From NCBI RefSeq assembly GCF_000010285.1, contig NC_010617.1, positions 806,001 through 870,000 of the forward strand: a stretch of 64,000 bases of DNA, in the 5' to 3' direction. Positions within the stretch are counted from its first letter, which is position 1, and every line of letters starts with the position of its first letter. The stretch is from Kocuria rhizophila DC2201 (GTDB taxonomy: Bacteria; Actinomycetota; Actinomycetes; Actinomycetales; Micrococcaceae). Shown here piece by piece: positions 57,659 to 64,000 of the stretch. The position numbers and the translations under genes are program-made. The notes under the pieces are model-generated. The model made no database searches. It was not told where the DNA came from and was given only the letters and a program-made list of their open reading frames with translations.

Positions 57659-58645
57659 TCAGATCAGGCCCAGCTCCTGCACCGCGGCGCGCTCCGACTC
57701 CAGCTCCGCCACGGAGGCGTCGATGCGCGCCCGGGAGAACTCGGAGATGTCCAGGCCCTGCACGATGGACCAGTCCCCTCCGGACGTGGTCACCGGGAAG
57801 GAGCTGACCAAGCCCTCCGGCACACCGTAGGAGCCGTCCGAGACCACGGACATCGAGGTCCAGTCGCCGCGGTGGTTGCCCAGCATGAGGTCCCGGGCGT
57901 GGTCGATGGTCGCGTTCGCTGCAGACGCCGCCGACGACGCCCCGCGGGCCTCCAGGATCGCGGCACCCCGCTTGGCCACCGTGGGGATGAACGTGTCCTG
58001 CACCCACTCGCGGGAGACCAGGTCCAGGGCCGGGCGACCGGCCACCCGGGCGTGGTCCAGGTCCGGGTACTGGGTGGCGGAGTGGTTGCCCCACACGGAG
58101 AGGTGCTTCACATCGTCCACGGACGCTCCGGTCTGCGCGGCGAGCATGGCCACCGCCCGGTTGTGGTCCAGGCGGGTCAGCGCGCTGAAGCGGGAGGCGG
58201 GGATGTCCGGGGCGTTGCGCTGGGCGATCAGTGCGTTGGTGTTGGCGGGGTTGCCCGTGACCACCACGCGGACGTCGTGGTCCGCCACGTCGTTCAGCGC
58301 CCTGCCCTGCTCGGTGAAGATCGCCCCGTTGGCCTCCAGCAGATCGCCGCGCTCCATGCCCTTGGTGCGCGGGCGGGCACCGACGAGCAGGGCCAGCTGG
58401 GCGCCGTCGAACACCTCGCGGGGGTCCGAGCCGATCTCCACGTCAGCGAGCAGCGGGAACGCGCAGTCCTGCAGCTCCATGACGGTGCCCTCCAGGGCGG
58501 GCAGCGCCGAGGGGATCTCCAGCAGCCGCAGCCGGACGGGGCGCTGGCGGCCCAGCATGTCCCCGTGGGCGATCCGGAAAAGCAGGCTGTAGCCGATCTG
58601 GCCGGCGGCTCCGGTGACGGCCACGGTGACGGGTGTGAGGCTCAC
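57659..58645 (-). CDS. mdh: Malate dehydrogenase (NAD-dependent)
   Basis: The product is 328 residues from GTG at 58645 with AGGAGG upstream. The NAD Rossmann loop is [38 protein letters not shown] holds the mobile loop Arg residues that bind malate. [27 protein letters not shown] and the catalytic His in [12 protein letters not shown] (near residue 188) follow. It oxidises malate to oxaloacetate in the TCA cycle; sdhCAB and icd in the same window are cycle partners. A loop [11 protein letters not shown] is coded partly by the GACGACGCC motif (57933). Confidence 0.95.
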   Translation of the reverse strand: MSLTPVTVAVTGAAGQIGYSLLFRIAHGDMLGRQRPVRLRLLEIPSALPALEGTVMELQDCAFPLLADVEIGSDPREVFDGAQLALLVGARPRTKGMERGDLLEANGAIFTEQGRALNDVADHDVRVVVTGNPANTNALIAQRNAPDIPASRFSALTRLDHNRAVAMLAAQTGASVDDVKHLSVWGNHSATQYPDLDHARVAGRPALDLVSREWVQDTFIPTVAKRGAAILEARGASSAASAANATIDHARDLMLGNHRGDWTSMSVVSDGSYGVPEGLVSSFPVTTSGGDWSIVQGLDISEFSRARIDASVAELESERAAVQELGLI

Positions 58646-58783
58646 GGTGATTCCTCCTGGGGTGCGTAACGCGTGTGTGGTGCGTCACAACGGGCACGGT
58701 GTGACCGACAGTATCAGCGCACCGGTTCAGCGCACGGCATAAGCACCTGTGCGCGCGGCACCGCGTCGGCCCACAATGGAGTC

Positions 58784-59281
58784 ATGACTGACACCGCATT
58801 CCAAGGAAATCCCGTGCACACCGTGGGCGAGCTGCCCGCCGAGGGCACCTCCGTCCCCGCCTTCGACCTGGTCGGCGCCGATCTGGGCCCCGTGGCGTCG
58901 GACGAGTTCACCGGCCAGCGCATGGTGCTCAACATCTTCCCGTCCCTGGACACCGGCGTGTGCGCCCAGTCCGTGCGCGAGTTCAACAAGCGCGCGTCCG
59001 AGCTGCAGAACACCGCCGTGCTGTGCGTGTCCAAGGACCTCCCGTTCGCGCAGGCGCGCTTCTGCGGCGCCGAAGGACTCGACAACGTGGTCACCGCCTC
59101 CGCGTTCCGCTCCTCGTTCGGCGAGGACTACGGCGTGACCATGACGGACGGCCCGCTCGAGGGCCTGCTCGCGCGCGCCGTGGTGGTCGTGGACGAGAAC
59201 GGCCGGGTGGTCCACACCCAGCTCGTCCCCGAGATCACCGAGGAACCGGACTACGACGCCGCCGTGGCCGCCCTGTCCTGA
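58784..59281 (+). CDS. tpx: Thiol peroxidase (atypical 2-Cys peroxiredoxin)
   Basis: The product is 165 residues from ATG at 58784. The peroxidatic Cys60 is in [18 protein letters not shown] and the resolving Cys94 in [15 protein letters not shown], matching E. coli Tpx spacing (C61/C95). It reduces lipid and other hydroperoxides with thioredoxin as donor, in the cytoplasm. There is no strong Shine-Dalgarno site; CACAAT lies 7 bases before the ATG, so leaderless start is possible. It diverges from mdh with 138 bp between. Confidence 0.95.
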   Translation: MTDTAFQGNPVHTVGELPAEGTSVPAFDLVGADLGPVASDEFTGQRMVLNIFPSLDTGVCAQSVREFNKRASELQNTAVLCVSKDLPFAQARFCGAEGLDNVVTASAFRSSFGEDYGVTMTDGPLEGLLARAVVVVDENGRVVHTQLVPEITEEPDYDAAVAALS

Positions 59282-59404
59282 CCCGGCAGCTCCCGCGCCG
59301 GACGGGGGACTGAGCTCGCGCCCTCCTGACCCGCGCGTAGTGCCCTGCCCCCGCGCGAGCTCGATGCCCTCGCCGGGCTGAGCCCGGCCCACCACACCAG
59401 ACAC

Positions 59405-59449
59405 GACGACGCCGCCGCGTCCCCGACGAGGGGGCGCGGCGGCGTCGTC
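59405..59449. terminator. Terminator between tpx and icd built from GACGACGCCGCC arms
   Basis: 59405-59419 pairs perfectly with 59435-59449, with extra C/G pairing inside. It lies between the converging tpx and icd genes. It is the clearest example of the recurrent GACGACGCCGC motif used as a hairpin arm. Confidence 0.85.
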
Positions 59450-59520
59450 ACAGCAGCGAGCGGTCCGAGGACCGCGCGGCGCACGCGGCGCGCCCACAGG
59501 TGCGCCGCGTGCGGGTCGGA

Positions 59521-61734
<2,214 letters not shown>

Positions 61735-61852
61735 GGACAATGACTCCTTGCATCGACGGTCACTGGGGCTACCCGCCAGCCTACCGCTGTCCCGCCCGCG
61801 CGGACCCGCCGTGACGGGCGCGGATCCGCGGGTGTGACCACCCTCTCCGGCG

Positions 61853-62470
61853 TCAGCTGCCCAGGGTGTGCTTGATGCGCTCGCGCTCCTTCTCGAGCTT
61901 GCGCAGCCGGTGGCCCAGCGTGAACATCCGCACCGACCCCACGAGGGCCATGATCAGCGCCCCGGCAATGGCCGAGAGCAGCATGGCGACACCCAGGGGG
62001 AGGGAGAAGGTCCACGCGAGGAACTCGAACTGCGTGTTCACGTTGTTCTGCAGGATGAACACCAGCAGCAGGATCAGCACCACCGCGCCCACGACGAGGG
62101 CGGCCCAGACCGTTCCGGAGACTCCCCGTTTCGCGGGAGTGTCCAGCGCGGGGTCCACCACGGGCTCGTGGCTGCCCGTGACCTCGCGCGCGCCCGTCCC
62201 GGCACCGGGGGAGGTGTCCTCGGCCGACGACGCCGCCCGCCCGGCTCCCGCGGGCTCGGTCCCGGCGACGTCGGCGCCCGCGGTCCGGCGCGCACCGCCC
62301 ACCGGGCCCGGCTGCCGGTCGAGGTCCGCGCCGGTGTGCTCCGCGGGGGCGTGCCCCCGGCTGTCCCGAGGCGCTCCGCCGGGAACGGGACCCCCGCCGG
62401 AGGGGGCGGCAGCGGCGTCGTCGGCGGGGACGCGGGGTGCGGCTGGACGGTCGTGCGGTGTGCTGCTCAC
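61853..62470 (-). CDS. LapA-domain membrane protein with long disordered N-terminus
   Basis: The product is 205 residues from GTG at 62470 with GGGAGG upstream. Residues 1-110 are Ala/Gly/Pro/Asp-rich and probably disordered, containing two stretches coded by the GACGACGCCGC motif (62226 and 62414). Two helices follow (about 119-140 and 155-178) with [20 protein letters not shown] between, the LapA (lipopolysaccharide assembly protein A-like) signature, and a basic coiled tail [13 protein letters not shown]. In actinobacteria the function is unknown; a scaffold role at the membrane is inferred from the family. Confidence 0.85.
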   Translation of the reverse strand: MSSTPHDRPAAPRVPADDAAAAPSGGGPVPGGAPRDSRGHAPAEHTGADLDRQPGPVGGARRTAGADVAGTEPAGAGRAASSAEDTSPGAGTGAREVTGSHEPVVDPALDTPAKRGVSGTVWAALVVGAVVLILLLVFILQNNVNTQFEFLAWTFSLPLGVAMLLSAIAGALIMALVGSVRMFTLGHRLRKLEKERERIKHTLGS

Positions 62471-62739
62471 TGGGGGCCTCCCGGGCGGTTGCGTGGTGAT
62501 GGCACCAGCGTAGGCCAGGATCCCGGGCGGCGACGGGTGCCCGCGGTGGACGGGGAGCACGAAAAAATGAGGACACGCTCACGACACGCTGACTCCTCGC
62601 CCGGAATCGGTGAACCACGGGTAACCTGACGTTCACTGTGAGACGCACCACACTCAACGGTGACGCCAGCCACGGCTTGCTTCAACCAGCACCGGGGTGC
62701 AACGCACATTCCATGGGCACCACATCAGGAGGAAACGTC

Positions 62740-64000
62740 ATGGGAAAGTACACCTTCAAGGGGAAGGCTGCCGTGTCTGTCGCGGCGATCGCCGCACTCG
62801 CTCTCTCCGGCTGCGCCAGCGTGGGCGGCGGCGGGGACGACAACAAGGGCGGCGGTGACAGCAGCGCCAGCGCCCAGGAGGGCGGCGTGGTGACGGTGGC
62901 GGAGACCAACGCGTTCACCGGCGCCAACCCGAGTTACACGAAGACCAACCTGGACATCAACAACAAGATCTGGTCCATGACCCACGACTCCTTCTACAAC
63001 GTGGACACGGAGCAGAAAATCCAACCCAACGAGGGCTTCGGCAGCTACAAGAAAATCTCGGACGACCCCCTGACCGTGGAGTACACGCTCAACGACACCC
63101 AGTGGTCGGACGGCAACAAGATCGACAAGGCGGACCTCCTGCTCGAGTGGACCGTATTCTCCGGCTACGCGAACGACGCCGACGAGGAGGGCAAGTCCGG
63201 CAAGGACTACTTCTCGATTGCCGGCTCCACCGACATTCTGGGAACCACCGACATGCCCAAGTTCTCCGCGGACGGCAAGAAGATGACCCTCACGTGGGGC
63301 AAGCCGAACGCAGACTGGGAGATCGGCATCAGTGGCGCGTCCACCCCGGCCCACGTGGTGGCCAAGAAGGCCGGCATGACCGAGGACGAGCTGCTCAAGG
63401 TGCTGGAGAACCAGAAGAAGGGCGACCCCAAGAACCCCCAGAAGCAGCCCGAGCTCGAGAAGATCGGCAAGGCCTGGGACACCGCCTTCAACTTCACCAA
63501 GATGCCCGAGGACAAGGACCTCCTAGTCTCCAGCGGCCCGTTCAAGATCGACAACATCGTGGAGAACAACTCCGTCACGGTGAAGAAGAACGAGAACTAC
63601 AAGGGCACCATGCCCGGCAAGCTGGACGAGATCACGGTGCGCACCATCTCGGACCCCACCGCCCAGATCCAGGCGCTGCGCAACGGCGAAGTGGACATCA
63701 TGCAGCCGGGCAACGTGAACAAGGACACCCTGGACCAGGTCCAGCAGATCGAGAACGTGAACGTGCAGAAGGGCGACCAGCTCGCCTACGACCACCTGGA
63801 CCTGAACTTCGGGGCCGACACCTTCAAGGACAAGGACGTCCGCGAGGCCTTCCTGAAGACCGTCCCGCGCCAGAAGATCGTGGAGCAGCTGATCAAGCCG
63901 GTCAAGGACGACGCCTCCGTACTGAACTCCCAGATGTACGTCTCCAGCCAGAAGGAGGAGTACGGCAAGGCCGTGGAGAAGAACGAGGCCGAGAAGATGT
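62740..64000 (+). CDS. ABC transporter substrate-binding lipoprotein, family 5 (oligopeptide type), truncated by window end
   Basis: The frame is open from ATG 62740 (AGGAGG eight bases upstream) to the window end, about 420 codons, with no stop. The signal peptide ends in the lipobox LSGC, so it is a lipoprotein. A Gly/Asp/Ser linker is followed by the SBP_bac_5 fold: LTVEYTLNDTQWSDG, KIDKADLLLEWT, LLVSSGPFKIDNIVENNSVT, ITVRTISDPTAQIQALRNGE and DVREAFLKTVPRQKIVEQL are its recognisable blocks. It binds peptides or similar ligands outside the cell; permease and ATPase genes are expected downstream. Lys, Asn and Asp content is higher than in neighbouring proteins. Confidence 0.93.
   Translation, partial: MGKYTFKGKAAVSVAAIAALALSGCASVGGGGDDNKGGGDSSASAQEGGVVTVAETNAFTGANPSYTKTNLDINNKIWSMTHDSFYNVDTEQKIQPNEGFGSYKKISDDPLTVEYTLNDTQWSDGNKIDKADLLLEWTVFSGYANDADEEGKSGKDYFSIAGSTDILGTTDMPKFSADGKKMTLTWGKPNADWEIGISGASTPAHVVAKKAGMTEDELLKVLENQKKGDPKNPQKQPELEKIGKAWDTAFNFTKMPEDKDLLVSSGPFKIDNIVENNSVTVKKNENYKGTMPGKLDEITVRTISDPTAQIQALRNGEVDIMQPGNVNKDTLDQVQQIENVNVQKGDQLAYDHLDLNFGADTFKDKDVREAFLKTVPRQKIVEQLIKPVKDDASVLNSQMYVSSQKEEYGKAVEKNEAEKM

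Overview
The window is chromosomal DNA from a high-GC Gram-positive bacterium. GTG starts, strong GGAGG ribosome sites mixed with start codons that sit directly behind a -10 box, a three-gene sdhCAB operon, the monomeric NADP isocitrate dehydrogenase, LppP/LprE-type proteins and GC-rich hairpin terminators all point to Actinobacteria. A Micrococcales genus near Kocuria is my guess and is an inference only.

Region 1 (1-9.85 kb) is a defence island of visibly lower GC. It holds a zinc-ribbon-like hypothetical protein, an XRE regulator, the 3' remnant of a type III restriction gene, a 1,486-residue predicted nuclease-STAND NTPase-HEAT repeat protein of Avs-like layout, about 600 bp without a credible gene, and an mcrB-mcrC operon. 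Region 2 (10-18.3 kb) is core energy metabolism: a DASS/SLC13 carboxylate transporter, sdhCAB, a 5'-truncated FkbM methyltransferase, L-lactate permease and an internally shortened VOC protein. Region 3 (18.3-33.8 kb) is a mixed accessory region: hydrolases, a zinc alcohol dehydrogenase, a TetR-GAP membrane protein divergent pair, a secreted glycerophosphodiesterase, a HhH-GPD glycosylase, a type III polyketide synthase with its methyltransferase, a nitroreductase, two LppP/LprE proteins and two gene fragments.

Region 4 (33.8-44.3 kb) is a complete selenium-formate locus. The formate dehydrogenase alpha gene is interrupted by one in-frame UGA (34385-34387), which I read as selenocysteine because a tight hairpin follows it and because selD, tRNA-Sec(UCA), selA and selB lie immediately downstream. 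The alpha subunit is followed by an iron-sulphur beta subunit carrying an unusual Cys/Gly-rich insert, an NrfD-type membrane anchor and a 66-residue two-helix membrane protein. Together these form a membrane formate-oxidising complex plus the apparatus needed to make its active-site residue.

Region 5 (44.3-64 kb) is mostly housekeeping: DUF3072 and DUF2231 proteins, an esterase-EamA pair, a Mug-type glycosylase, a carboxylesterase with a GNAT enzyme, a TRIC channel, TrhO, a MOSC protein, a family-5 uracil-DNA glycosylase, YchJ, a macrodomain protein, a GNAT gene bracketed by two 79-bp direct repeats, malate dehydrogenase, thiol peroxidase, isocitrate dehydrogenase, a LapA-like protein and the first 420 codons of an oligopeptide-binding lipoprotein that runs off the edge. 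Two signals not tied to a single gene stand out: many genes appear to be transcribed without a leader, and a GACGACGCCGC motif recurs in terminators, spacers and protein linkers everywhere except the defence island.
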